64,000 nt of DNA from Schistocephalus solidus. Lineage: Eukaryota > Platyhelminthes > Cestoda > Diphyllobothriidea > Diphyllobothriidae. This document shows, one piece after another, positions 1 to 11,520 of the stretch (the stretch's first letter is position 1; every line of letters starts with the position of its first letter). Location of the stretch: the NCBI GenBank assembly GCA_017591395.1, contig WEDG01005117.1:1-64000 (forward strand), given 5' to 3'. A program made the translations under genes and the position numbers. Under the pieces are notes generated by a model that saw only the letters and a program-made list of their open reading frames with translations, was not told the DNA's origin and ran no database searches.

Positions 1-2172
1 ACAATTCGCAAGAACTCTTCATTGGCATAGTAAATTTTTAATCAACGATCCAAAAGTTTTCCATGAGCTATTACAGATCCTCATAGAAATAATCCAGACA
101 TTTATTCCGTTGAAAATTTTTAATTCAAATACAGCTTCTTCAACTGTTCTACATTTTCTCCAAAGCAGACTTAAAAAATTACGAAAGCCAATTAAAAATC
201 CATCTAAAATCTCTTTGTCAGCTCAATTAAGAGTTGCACAAATATTTGAATTATCATTGAAAATAAGGCTTACGCGAGACAAACATAGGGAGTCTCGGGC
301 ACAAAGTGATGCCAATTCCTCCAAATCTGTTGCTCAAATCTTCCATGTTCAGTCATCGGCTAAGCGTCTGAATGTAACTCCGCCTTTACTTGACTCCACC
401 AAAAATCTCGGTACAGAGGTTATGGTCAAAGCATTATTGTTTAATTTGTTTTTTTTACCAACCATTTCACCACTGAAACTAGCCTCACTTCCTAAATTCC
501 TCTGCTTTCAAATTCAATTTAACTTCTAACAACCAGTAATTTCTCGCCTTCACGTTTTCAAAAAGAAATAGCTCACTAATAATAAACATTAGTTTGAAAC
601 TGATAACATTCCACACTCACTTATAAAAGGCTTAGAGATTTTCCACCTCCACTAACCAATTTTTTCTCAGTATTTCTAAAAAAAGGTTTCTTCCTGAATA
701 TTGGATAACTTCTATAATAATATCAGTTTTTAACTCTGTTTCCTGATCTGACATTCATAGCTAAAACGGTGTACATAAAACGCCATCTCTTGCTAAATTC
801 TTCGAGAAACTAATTGCAAAAATAAAATCACGTATTTTTGCATAAGTAAGCAAATTATCAACTTTTACAAACACGGCTTTTACCGGACCGCTCTTGTGAA
901 ACCAGCCTCCTGTCCTTTATAAATCTACTGACCTCTCTTCGTAATGGTCATCTATATGTAGTACTTATCAATTTTGATCTTAATGAGGCATTCGAAAAAG
1001 TGCCTCATAGACAACTTCTAGCTAAACTAGAAGCTATAGGATTTCGTAGTCCCCTTACTGACTTTATTAGATCATAACGAAATGATCGAAAACGAAAAAG
1101 GTAAGTGTGGTCCTAATACTCAAGTGCTACCCCGATTGTTAGTGGTGTCTTTCATGGTACCGTAAAAGAGCCCTTATTTAGTTCATACTGTATATAAATG
1201 ACATTTCATCGATTGTTAAACATTCTTAATCTTTTATTTAGACTGATGACCTCAAATGCGTGTATTCCTTCTCTAAACTTACGACTGAACGATGCCTTTG
1301 AACAAATTCATTCGGACTTAGACGCTCTTTCGGCCGAAAGATCCACATGGCTAATGGAGTTCTCACTTTCTAAGTTACGCCACATGAGTTTTGGGCCCGA
1401 AAGGCTGCGTCACCTCTTATTTTTTGAAGTTTGCCCTATGATTGAATGTTTTTCCATCAAGGAATTGGGCTTAAGCTACACCAATAAATTAGATCTTTGG
1501 CCTCATGCCGATAGAATAATGGCCAAAGCTGCTCAGATTTGCGGCTTTATTTCTTATTATTTCTACCTTCCTGAAATTTAAGTAAGACTTAAGCGTATGT
1601 TTGAACTTCCCATTCTTGAATTTTGATGTCCTTTCTTCGGTTTAATGAACGAATCTAGGCGTTCAAAAATTGAAAATTTCCAAAAACATTTCAAAAGAAA
1701 CTCCTATTTCTGACTCTTTTAACTACTTCCTATTCAACAAGATGTTAACTAATAAAGCTAAAATTTCTTTGGGTCAGGAGACTTGAAGCAGGCTTTTGTC
1801 TCCTATTCCGACTAAATAATAGCTCAACTCTCCCCAAGCTTTCTGCCATTACTCCCGTTAGTCTTCCTAATAACCTTAATGATGGGGCCCTCTGGGCCTT
1901 CAATATATAATTTATTTATTTATTTAAATTCTGCACTAATTTTACCTCCCTCTGCATCTTCCACTTTTAAAAGCTCTCTCTTCTTTGCTTCTAGGTATAG
2001 TTTTCTTTGGAATAACTTGCCAATTGAAAGAAAGTCGTTAATTAGTCTATCTGCATTCAAGCGAAGACTGCACATTTATCTTAACACTGATTATATTAAC
2101 CTTTTAATTTCCTCATCTTTTCCCAGTACCTTTCCACATGACTCGGAGAAAGGACCATCGGAATTTATTTGA
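1..2172 (+). pseudogene. LINE-A ORF2 remnant: EN-RT linker, RT palm/thumb and C-terminus
   Basis: Decayed reverse transcriptase that would have copied the element's RNA at a nicked target. Reading pieces: 110-529 matches the linker upstream of RT. Around 975-1075 encodes a degenerate motif of the F-D-x-x-x-A-F-x-K-V-P-H type. 1198-1581 covers the palm/thumb, with YTNKLDLWPHADRI matching the other A copies. 1879-2172 is the C-terminal part, with a SRYSFLWNNLPIE motif typical of this LINE group. The catalytic YADD box is not recoverable (the site reads roughly R-L-M-T-S-N). Multiple stops and shifts make it non-functional. Seen by comparison with the three other A copies in the window. Confidence 0.75.
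1879..1926 (+). mobile_element. 48-bp terminal scrap of LINE-B inserted in LINE-A
   Basis: The other LINE-A copies read straight from the aacctaa codons to aaattctgcac. Here about 48 bases intervene: gatggggccctctgggcctt followed by an (attt)n-rich run. The same block is the 3' terminus of LINE-B, found reversed at about 23828-23860. So this is best read as an extremely 5'-truncated LINE-B insertion that kept only its last bases and tail. Confidence 0.7.
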
Positions 2173-2745
2173 CCCTCCTGAAACTATATTTGCACTACCT
2201 TGATTTGCCCATGAACCAGGATGTCTCCTTATATCACCAGTCATCCAAACGAGGAAATCATTCCAACGTACACATTTGGTGGCCCATAGTCTTAAATTCT
2301 GCCGTTTCTTTCGATTCTAACCATCATCAGAATTCAATTCTGGATCCTGTTATTCTAAGGAATTAAGTTCATTGATGCATTTTCGTGAGATTTTGTTTCC
2401 TACACCTAAGTGATCAAGAACGCAGCATCTTGACGTTTCATTATCTCATTCTGAAATGCTACTGTAATATTTACCTACTTTACCACCTGACCTTATCTTT
2501 CTAAGCGGATTTTTTCTTTCCTTCTTTTCGAAAATGAAGGCCTATTGAACTCGGCCTCCATTAAAAAGGTAGGAGTTTGTTTTCACTGTCTATATTTCTA
2601 GTTCACTATTTATCTCAAAACATCGCTAACTGTTGAATTAGCAGAACACGTACTGTCTTCATTATTAAGTATTTGTTCATTTTACTGCGCACATTGTTTA
2701 AACAGTGCCTTGCCGGTGCTTTCCAAATATAAATTCTAAATTCTA

Positions 2746-4480
2746 AACTAAATATCTTTACGGATGCAAGTTATTCATGGCATTAATGACATGTGTCTAT
2801 GTGTACGGAGGTTAAACTGAGGAAGGGTACTTCAATGAGAGGTATTGCAAATTGCAAGTTAGATATAATAGATATGATATGTGTCGGTGAGTAGACGTGA
2901 TGTACTGATGGAGGCAGTGCTAACGGCAGGACGTCCCTGTAGTATGTAAGATATGGTAGTTATGACATATGTCGTCGTGTAGACATTGTGAGCTGAAGAA
3001 TAGAATGCTAACGCTAGTTCTTCACGGTAGTACGTTAGACATGGCAGTTAAAGCATTTGTCGGTGAGATGACATTGTGAACTGAGGAAGGTACGGCTTAC
3101 GGTTCGTATTGCCGAAGGTCAATAAAATATGACAGAAATCACATTTTTCGGCGATAAGTTATGTTGACATGTGGAATGGACTGCTCATTTAAGGTTTTCC
3201 CGGAAGCAATTATAAACGGCATTATTTACATGTGCCTGTGTGTTGAAATGGTCAACTGAGGAAGGGTCATCGAATGGGATGTATTGTAGGTAATTAGTTA
3301 GATATGACAGTTGTGCTATGTTTCAGTAAGAATACATGATCTACTGATTGAGGCAAAGCTAATAACAGGACTCCACAGCTTTACATTAAATATTGCATTT
3401 GTGGCATAGTTCGTTGTGTATACATTAAGAACTGTGGAGGGGACTGCTAATGAAAGGTATTGATGGTAGAACGTAAGACAGCAATAATGACAGTTGTCGG
3501 TGAGTAGCCATTGTAAAATGAGGAACGGACGGCTTCAAATTGTTATTGATGGAAATAATTTAGATATGACAGAAATGGCATGTTTCTGCGATAATTTATG
3601 GTGACATGTGGTAGGGTATTCTAACTGAATTTATTCACGGAAGCAAATTATACATAGCATTAGTGACATGTGTCTATGTGTTGACACGGTAAACTGAGGA
3701 AGGGTCATCTTATGGCAGGAAATGTATGTAGTTATTAAGATATGATTGTAATGATATGTGTCAGTGAGTTGACATGATGAATTGATGGAGGCAGTGCTAC
3801 GGGCAGGACTTGACCGAAGTAAGTTAGATGTGGCATATTTCGGTGCACGAACATTGTGAACTGAGGAAGGGAGTGCTTAAATTTGGTATTGATGGAAGTA
3901 ATTTAGATATGACAGAAATGACATGGTTCGGCGATAATTTATCTTTATATATTGAATAGACTTTGAACTGAATATCTTCACGGAAGCAAGTTATACATGG
4001 CATTATTGACATGTGTCTTTATGTAGACTTGGTTAACTGAGGAAGGGTCATCTAATTTTAGGTATTGTAGGTCGTAATTTAGATATTACAGTTATTATAT
4101 GTGTCGGTGTGTAGCCATGCTGTACTGATGGAGGCAGTGCTACAGTCAGAACTTCACTGTAGTAAGTTAGATATGGCAGTAATTACATATTTTCATTGAA
4201 TTGACATTGTGGACTGAAGAAGAGACTTCCTACGGTAGATATTGACGTAGTAAGTTAGATCTGGTTGTAATGACATATTTCTGCGATAAGATCTTGTAAA
4301 CTGAGGTAAGCATTGCTGACGTTAGGCTTTCATGCTTCTAAGTTAGATTTTACAGTAATGACGTATGTCGATCATTAGACATTTTGTACTCAGAAAGGGA
4401 CTGCTACGGTAGGTTTTGACGGTAGTAAGTTTAATATGACAGATAGACTTTTTCTGTGTGTTTATATGGAGGACTAATAA
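2746..4480 (+). repeat. 88-bp tandem satellite array with 5-mer higher-order structure (block 1)
   Basis: About 19-20 tandem monomers. The anchor corresponding to atgtgtcggtgagtagac falls at 2791, 2879, 2967, 3055, 3143, 3230, 3318, 3406, 3492, 3580, 3668, then 4011, 4099, 4187, 4275 and 4363, giving steps of 86-88 bases. Typical monomer pieces are gtcggtgagtagacat, gaactgaggaaggg, actgctaacggtagg and gtagtaagttagatatggca. A divergent monomer type carrying ggaagcaagttatacatgg recurs at 2762, 3202, 3639 and 3982, spaced 440, 437 and 343 bases. This shows a higher-order unit of five monomers, with one four-monomer variant. The strand is arbitrary. No coding potential. Confidence 0.93.
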
Positions 4481-4984
4481 AGTTACTGTTTACGTAATAA
4501 ATAAACGGCAGTCGTTCTTAAATAGCTTTCGAATTTCAGCTCCTTGCATTTTATGATGGTTTTGTCTCTGCCGTATTAGAGAAGATAATTTGGTTTAGAA
4601 TAACTATTAAGTGAATTGTACAGTCTCTAATATGGGGTGTTATTATCTTGGATGTTACGATTCTGCGGTTATACAAATATTCTTTGATTGAGGATTTTTC
4701 CACATTCCAGATGTTATCCCGACGAGAAATACAAGCTTTGACGTTCAACCACTTCAAAAATCCTCTCTAGCTTTGTGGTTCTTAAATCTGTTTTCAATAT
4801 GCTGAGCCATCGCATGCTCCGCAGAAGTCTGACTGCTAAATATTATTGAACCCTAGTCCATTTCTTTACGAAGATTTTTTAATTAAATGCATTCGTATAG
4901 AATCCTAAGAGGTTTGGAAAAAACGGATGCTTAGATTCATCTGCGCGGAGAAAAAATGATGTTGCAGTCGGCAGTCACACCGTC
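4481..4984. other. No gene recognised between satellite and LINE-G
   Basis: About 500 bases, AT-rich, immediately after the satellite loses its 88-bp phase. Short open frames here have no recognisable motif. It may hold the 5' region of the LINE-G copy that follows, but I cannot show that. Confidence 0.5.
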
Positions 4985-6567
4985 TTCACGGAAACATTTG
5001 AAAACGCAAACATCTAATCAGCCACATGCACGCGGAAAACAGGCAAACAATATTGTATACACACACAAAAAGATGGCAAAGACATATATTTAGCTTATAA
5101 GTTTCCTGCTGACAAGCAGGCAAAAAGCCTAATAACACAAATGAATGTCGCCTATGAGGACGAAAAGTGCATGGGGTGTTTCAATCTCCTGCAAAAATTT
5201 CTATTGATGGAGAAAGACATAAGAAACTTGAAACAAAAAATTGTCTATCACCCGGAAAAAACACCCGTGACAACGAGAATTCCAAACAAAGAAATAAAGT
5301 ATGCTAACAAAGCTTCTCAAGAATACCTTATGTAGAGCTTAAAGACATTACATCTGCAAGGCTCAGTAAGTTAGTAGACATTTTCATCCTTCGAAAAGGG
5401 AAATAAAATCAGCTTATGCATTTAACTTCTGTCATCCAGCTCAGTCAGAAGCATTATGGCTCTGGATACACAAACTTATGCAGCATCATCGCTGGATAGA
5501 ACATCAAAGGGCGACGTTATAAAGCTCGTCAAATTTAAAGGACTGAAGAGGAAAAATGTGAAGTCGAAAATGGCAAGGCTGATTTCATAAAACAATAATT
5601 TCCAATTCAGTACAAAGCTCGTTTTAACCGAAAGATTCTCAAGCAAAATCTTCTGCTGGTGATATAGAAGCAAGTGCAGGAAAAATTGACAAAGTTCCCA
5701 AAAGGGGTTCACCATTAACTTTAGGAATCGTTGCTCGCACTGACGCAACTTACATCGTTACCCAAAGTAGAACTCTTCCAGCTTATGATGCCCTATCAAC
5801 AAATCAGAGCACAAAGTCACCAAACAGACATTTCGACCGAAAACTCAATCTCGTTATTGAAGGGGTTCCAAAGTCCAGTTCGTAAATTCCAAAGTAAAGA
5901 GTAGAACAATACGTCAGTCATTTCCAAGCATACTCAAATTCGATTCTTCAAGAGGACAGATGCATTACCGTGCACATAGCATTCCGCTAAGGAAAAGCAG
6001 GTGTTCCACATGAACTATCATCACCGACGCCTCTTAAAATCATTCTTGATAACGATTTTCAGGCTTCACGTCTCCTAGAATGGAGAATGGCTCACACAGT
6101 AATGTATTTTTTTAAGCCGGATAACGTACCAACGGAAAGGCACAGAATGAGGATGCTGAGAACAGAAGAGAAGAGGAGAACAAAACAGGGGTAAAATGGC
6201 TTCAAATAGAGGACGGGTAAATAAATGTGATGAAGAGGTCTTTCTTTTCGTGGATCCCTAAGATAATCAAGATGGGTCCTCACAGAGACGGAGGCCACTA
6301 AATACGAATTATCTAACTGTACAGAGCTCGTATAACGAAAGGCAGGCAATCCAGAAATCGGTTGCAAACTACTCATTAGAACACATCGTGGGTGGGATGA
6401 ATACCATTTCATCGCGGAAGGGACTGACAAATTTTAGCAGTTAATTGCTCTTAGTGAGCAGAAGTCTATATGGGGGAGTAACCCAGTCTAACTTGAGTTG
6501 TTTGTATACCAGTGCTCAGAGTCTCCATTCAAAAAAAATATGAACTCAAGGCACTAGTCTTAGACTG
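4985..6567 (+). mobile_element. LINE-G 5' part (CR1-like): ORF1 and start of endonuclease
   Basis: Left half of a plus-strand LINE split by the antisense LINE-A at 6568-11350. It contains an ORF1-type protein (5141 to about 6250) and, at about 6495-6567, the N-terminus of an AP-type endonuclease (LSCLYTSAQSLHSKKYELKA in one frame). That endonuclease stretch aligns with LEIYYTNCQNHFSKLDELKS in the LINE-D copy at 43.5 kb. The endonuclease resumes at 11351. Frameshifts are present throughout. The left boundary is uncertain. Confidence 0.6.
5141..6250 (+). pseudogene. LINE-G ORF1 (coiled-coil plus RNA-binding-like domain), broken
   Basis: Remnant of the first ORF of a CR1-like LINE, a predicted nucleic-acid chaperone. 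The N-terminus (5141-5335) has NVAYEDEKCMGCFNLLQKF followed by a short heptad-like stretch. It matches NVAFEDETYMWCFNLQQKF in LINE-E (12118 onward). Further pieces are NLVIEGVPKSS (about 5850), PLKIILDNDFQA (about 6033) and FFKPDNVPTERHRMRML (about 6107). The same order of motifs appears in the LINE-E and LINE-D ORF1s. Several frameshifts and stops separate the pieces. Function is inferred from position and motif order, not from a database match. Confidence 0.6.
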
Positions 6568-7179
6568 AACCCCCGGTATCTATTAAGAATTAAGAATTTA
6601 TATTTGATTAGCACCGGCAAGGCACTGTCTAAGCAAACATTAGTAACGAAATAAACCTATGGCAATGTGTGCAGATAAAATGTTCAAATACATAACTTGT
6701 CCTGCTTTATCAACAAGTAGCGATGTTTTTAAAATTAATGGTGAACTAGAAAAAATAGGCAGTGAAAAAATTTCCTAACATAAAAATGGAGGAAGAGTTC
6801 AATAAGTCTTCATTATTTAATAGAAGGTAGGAGAAAAAACTGCTAAGGAAAAAATGTTCAGGTGGTAGAGTAGGGTAATACGGTAGTAGCATTTCAGAAT
6901 GAGATAATGAAAGTTCGAGGTGATTCGTTCTTGATCACTTAGGCATATGAAACAAAATCTCACGAAAATGTGTCAATGAACTTAAGTCCTCAGCATCTTA
7001 GGATCCAGAATTGAATTCTGATGATGGTTAGTATCCAAAGAAACGGTTGCATTTTAGACTGTAGACCACCGAATGTGTACGTCCGAATGACGTCATTGTT
7101 TGGATGACTGGTGATATAAGGATACATCATAGTTCATGAGTGACCCGAGGTAGCGAAAATATAGTTTCAAGAGGGTCAC

Positions 7180-9790
7180 TTACATTCCCAATGGTCCTTT
7201 CTCCAAGTCATGGGGAAAGCTACTGGAAAAATATGAGAAAAATAAAAGGTTAATAGAATCAGTGTTAAGATAAATGTGCAGTCTTCGCTTGAATGCAGAT
7301 AGACTAGTTAACGACCTAATTTCAATTGGTAAGTTATTCCAAAGAAAACTGTACCTAGAAGCAAAGAAGTGAGAGCGTTTACACGTGGAGGATGCAGGGG
7401 GAGGAATAATTAGTGCAGAATTTCTTAGGTTATAAGGAAGACTAACAGGGATAATGACAGAAAGCTTGGGGAGAGTTGAACTATTATTTAGTGGGAAAAG
7501 GAGACAAAAGCCTGCTTCAAGTCTCCTGACCCAAAGAAATTTTAGCTTCATTAGCTGGCATCTTTTTGAGTAGGAAGTAGTTAAAAGAGTCGAAAATATG
7601 AGTTTTTTTGTGAAATGTTTTCGGACATTTTCAATTTTTGAACGGCTAGATTTGTTCATTAAACCGAAGACAGGACAGCAAAATTCAAGGATGGGAAGTA
7701 CAAACATACGATAAAATCTTTATATAATTTCAGGTTGGTAGAAATTATAAGAAATAAAGCCGCAAATCTGAGCAGATTTGGCCGTAATTCTATCGGCATG
7801 AGGCGAAAGATCTAATTTATTGGTGTAGCCCAAGGCCCTAGTCCTTGATGTATGAACATTTAATCATACGGTGACCTTCAAAAATAAGAGACTGCGGCAG
7901 CCTAACAGGCCCAAAATTCATGTAGCGACACTAAGAAGGTGAGAACTCCATTAGCCATGTGTAGTTCCAGGCAAAAAGAGCGTCTTAGTCCGAATGAATT
8001 TGTTCTAAGTATCGTTCGGTCGTAGAGTTAGAGAAGGAATACACGCATTTGAGGTCAACAGCATAAATAAAAGATTGAGCATGTTTAACTATCGATGAAA
8101 TATAATTTATATAAAGAATGACCTATAACGGACCAAATCGGTACCTTGAAGGACACCAATCACAATCGGGGTAGCACTTGTGTATGAGGACCCTGCTTAC
8201 ACATTTGGTTTCCATCATATAGGTATGATCTTATAAAGTCGGTAAGGGGACTATGAATACCTGTGGCTTCTAGTTTAACTAGAATAAGTCCATGAGGCAC
8301 TTTACCGAATGCCTTACTTAGATCAAAATAGATTACTTCTACGGATAGATGATCATTACGAAGAGAGGATTGTAGATTAAAAAAATACGTGTGGCAGGTT
8401 TCAAAAGAGCGGTCCGGTAAAAAGCCGTGTTCGGAAAAGTTGGTAATTTGATTCCTTATGCAAAAATCCGTTATTTATGTTTTGCGAATAGTTTTTCGAA
8501 GTGTTAAGCAAGCGAGGGCGTTATATGAACACCGCAAAAGTTATGAATTTCAGATGGGGAACCATATTTAAAAACTGGTATTATAAAAGAGGTTTTTCAA
8601 TAATCGGGGAAGAAACCATTTCCGAGAAATACTGAGAATAATATGCTTAGTGGAGTTGAAAAATACCTTAACTGTTAAATTAGTGAGTTTGTAATGTAAT
8701 CAGTTCCAACCGAATGTGAATTTTTTAGGTGAGCTTTTTCTTTTTGAATACGTGAAGGCGAGAAATTTGTGGTTGTTAGAAGCAAATTTGAAAGCAGAGT
8801 AATTGGGTAAGTGAGGCTAGTTTCAGTGGTAAAGTTGTTGGTAAAAACGAATTTAACAATTCTGCTTTGACCATATCCTCTGTAACGAGATTTTCGTTAC
8901 AGTCAATAAAGGGCGCAATTGCATTCAGACGCTTAACCGATGACCAAACATGGAAGATTTGAGCAACAGATTTGCATGAATTGGCATCACTTAGTGCCTA
9001 AGATTCCCTACGTTTATCTCGCGCGAGCCTAATTTTCGATGCTATTTCAAGTATATGTGCAATCCTTAAGTGAACTGACAAAGAGCTTTTTAGATGTATC
9101 TTTAAAAATGCTTTCATAATTTTTAATCTGTTTTTTTGAGAAAAATTTGGAACAGTAGAAGAAGCTCTATTTGGATTACAAATCTTCAACGAAATAAAAG
9201 TCTATTCTTTTTCTTTGAGGCTCTGCAATAGCTCACGGAAAAAGTTTGGATCTTTGATTGAACATATGCTATGCCAATCTAGAGTGCTTATGAAATTAGT
9301 TATTATTTCATGTTTTGTGATAACAAAGTCGAGTTTATTGCATTTAACCTCAGGCTTCATAAGAATAGGGACTGGAAAACAACAGTGAATTATTAAGTAA
9401 TCACTTGTGAATAGATCACGATGGAAATTCATATAGAGAGGGTTGACATCATTTATAAAAATTAAATCTCAAATGTTGTCTTTTCTAGTAACTGATCCGA
9501 CCTGTTGTGAAATGTTTGAAAAAAAATAGAATCGATCAATTTCTGATGTTTTGTGGAGCTCCAGGCCGATAGGTGGGAAACTAAATTGCTCTGGTCTACA
9601 ATTTGTCGAAATGTTACTGTTAAGAGAACTGAGATTATTGTACAACGGCATATTTGGATGAAAACGTTGTAAAGGAAGGCTATATTTTGGCATTTGAAAG
9701 ATAATGGGTGGCATAGAAATGAGATTTTGAGGGAAGTTAGCATAAATTGACGGAAAACGTGCATTTGAAAAAAAATAAATGATTTCGAAA
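7180..9790 (-). pseudogene. LINE-A copy 2 ORF2 remnant (partial EN, linker, RT, C-terminus)
   Basis: Fragments of the LINE-A polyprotein on the minus strand. 9469-9804 holds the pre-EN leader (YANFPQNLISMPPII) fused directly to the EN C-terminal part (HKTSEIDRFYFFSNISQQVG). That leaves out the catalytic GDFN region present in the copy at 31.4-31.8 kb. 9202-9432 is the EN-RT linker (FHRDLFTSDYLIIHCCFPVP). RT motifs around 8000-8450 are interrupted by stops. 7180-7707 is the long C-terminal piece (SRSKIENVRKHFTKKL, then SRYSFLWNNLPIEIRSL). The element cannot be autonomous. Confidence 0.75.
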
Positions 9791-10747
9791 AACTGGTAAC
9801 ACAATTAGAAACGTTAATTATTTGGGGATTTCGGACACCTTTTGGGTTGGGATGGATGCTAACATTAGTGTTTGCAGCTGTTGTAGATACTAAGGGGTTA
9901 GCAGGTTTCCCATTGGTAATGAAATTACTGATTTTAATGCCTGGATTAGCCAATGATTCAGATTTACTATGAGTTTTCTTATGTTTAGTAGATTTTGCAG
10001 CAATAGCAGGCATGGTTTGCTTGGGATGAGAAAGAATTGGCTTTGACACAATTTCACTCAAACCAGGAACAAAGTTTAACGGGTGAAGATTCAGCTGGAA
10101 TTGAAACTCCTGTCGATCCGGAGGGCCGTGGGCTTGCTTTAGCTACAGGACAAACCTCTGAGATAATTTTTGATATTGAAGGTGTAGACGAAGGCTTCTT
10201 GTTTGCTAATGAGGGTGAAACCCGACGTTCCATTGGGGTTTTATCCCTACAGATAAACAACTTGTTTTTTTTTCAAATATTGAGCTGAGTGCTCATGCTT
10301 AGAGAAAATAAGGTCAACTTCAATCGCTGAAAAAGGTTTGACCAAAAATTGCGGGTTTATGCTACGGGAAGACAACATTTTAGCTTCATTGACTTTAAAG
10401 TTAAAGCCGCATGAGTAGAGGAAATGAAATGCAACGTCAAGGGGGTTCTTACTCTTGGGGAAATTTTTTAAAAGAAAATTGAAACCTCTTTTATGTCGGT
10501 CAATCAACTCGGTCCTGACCGTGTTTATAAAAGGCTCTAGTTTCACGCATTCTTGAGGCGTGAGTGAAGACAACTTTCCCTCAAAAATAGTACCAAGGAT
10601 CGTGAAAAGAGAACCATATTTAGACATAAAGGTATTAAAGTTTTCCAGGGCACCAAGGTCTAATTTCTTTATGCTTAAGGAGGGTTGCTCTAGTGGAAGT
10701 TTTACGCGAAGTGGATGTTTGCGTCTAAGCACTGACTGGGGTTTCAT
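9790..10747 (-). pseudogene. LINE-A ORF1 (novel basic N-terminal protein), two frames
   Basis: First ORF of LINE-A. I place the start at the Met of MKPQSVLRRKHPLRVKL (10747), because the plus-strand copy has the same start context at about 30056. The next about 130 residues (10247-10747) contain FNTFMSKYGSLFTILGTIFE and IDRHKRGFNFLL, conserved in the copy at 30.1 kb. A frameshift near 10255 leads to a Ser/Pro-rich part (IPAESSP). A further shift near 10060 leads to a Lys/Ser/His-rich part (AAKSTKHKKTHSKSESLANP). I recognise no RRM, zinc knuckle or PHD. By position it should be the RNA-binding ORF1 protein. Confidence 0.6.
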
Positions 10748-11350
10748 ATTGCTTTTTAAATATAAGTATTTTTCAAATCGATAATACGAAAACAAAATTG
10801 TCACTAGTGACGTTTTGCGGATTAAAAGATGTTATATTTGAAATATGTGTTTTAAGCAAGGCACTGCAAGCGAATATCTGCTAGGTAACGAGTTTAAACT
10901 GAAAATAGAATTAGCGAAGAGGCTATGCAGGATGAAAAAGATTATATCAACTGGTATACCAGTTACTGCAAATAAGTCTTTGCTAGAAATAAGGTAAACT
11001 TACAAAATTTCAAATTTATTTCTAGAATTAACCTTTATATTCCGTCCTTTTGACGTAAATCTGCGAGAACTTTAATGAGGCTATGTAGGGTGAAAAAGTT
11101 TAAACATGTACAAACAGGGAATTCAAAGGTGACTCACCTACATCTCCCTCAAATATACTGATGCTGATACTGATACCCTTTTGCGATTGCAATAACTGCA
11201 AGTGTGTGCAGCTGATAATGAGGTAGAAATACAATAAATTGTCAGTAATTAAGCTAATATTTTCAACAGGAAACGAAGAAATCGGTTTTAAATTCGAGAA
11301 TTCACTTATCTTCAAATTTGAACCAACCGCCTTCGACTTTGACCTTGACC

Positions 11351-11520
11351 TCGTTCCCATTATGGAAACCAGGCTCACAACTGAAAAACTAGATGGGAAG
11401 GTTTCAATAGATGAATACCAGCGCTTTCTAAGCAACCGAGAAAAAAGACAGGGAGGGGGAGCAACCGCATAAGCTAGGACAGAAATATCTGAAGTCAAAC
11501 GAGCTTATGCCATCTTCCTT
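11351..11520 (+). pseudogene. LINE-G endonuclease fragment, right half
   Basis: Resumption of the endonuclease interrupted at 6567. It contains ETRLTTEKLDGKVSIDEYQ and LSNREKRQGGGA, matching the AP-endonuclease pattern ETWL...GY..FR.DR..RGGG seen intact in LINE-D (LTGKWLTEE...FRSDRYQLRGGGVAVYI at 43.3 kb). The pattern stops soon after the GGG turn at an in-frame stop. A following piece (about 11475-11560) reads YEVLWIRSKKDCSKNL and may be decayed continuation. Only about 50 residues are solid. Confidence 0.6.

Larger units (their letters stand above)
1..2745 (+). mobile_element. LINE-A copy 1 (CR1/Jockey-like non-LTR retrotransposon), enters from left edge
   Basis: A non-LTR retrotransposon copy that begins outside the window and ends at its 3' tail. 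The first 100 bases match the EN-RT linker of the LINE-A copy at 29510-34688 (around 32030-32110), and colinearity holds to the 3' end. The 3' terminus has the shared cttgccggtgc block near 2710 followed by heptamer repeats (aaattct), a tail type usual for CR1-group LINEs. The copy is riddled with stops and frameshifts and carries a 48-bp insertion at 1879-1926. It abuts satellite DNA directly on its right. I am confident of LINE identity; clade placement is inferred. Confidence 0.85.
6568..11350 (-). mobile_element. LINE-A copy 2, near full length, inserted antisense in LINE-G
   Basis: Minus-strand LINE-A running from its 3' tail (ttaagaatttatatttg plus the accggcaaggcac block at 6580-6625) to a 5' UTR shared with the copy at 29510. 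Shared 5' UTR blocks include tcactagtgacg (10801 onward), the agcctcattaaagttctcg stretch (RC about 11070) and gaccttgacct (about 11340). It carries ORF1 (about 9790-10747) and ORF2 (about 7180-9790), both broken. The endonuclease N-terminal two thirds (about 545 bp) are missing relative to the other long copy. The flanks are two halves of one LINE-G endonuclease, so this is a nested insertion. Confidence 0.85.

Noticed and set aside
2746..4480. CRISPR-like array suggested by regular repeats
   Set aside because: Units are contiguous 88-bp satellite monomers with no unique spacers, in a eukaryotic context.
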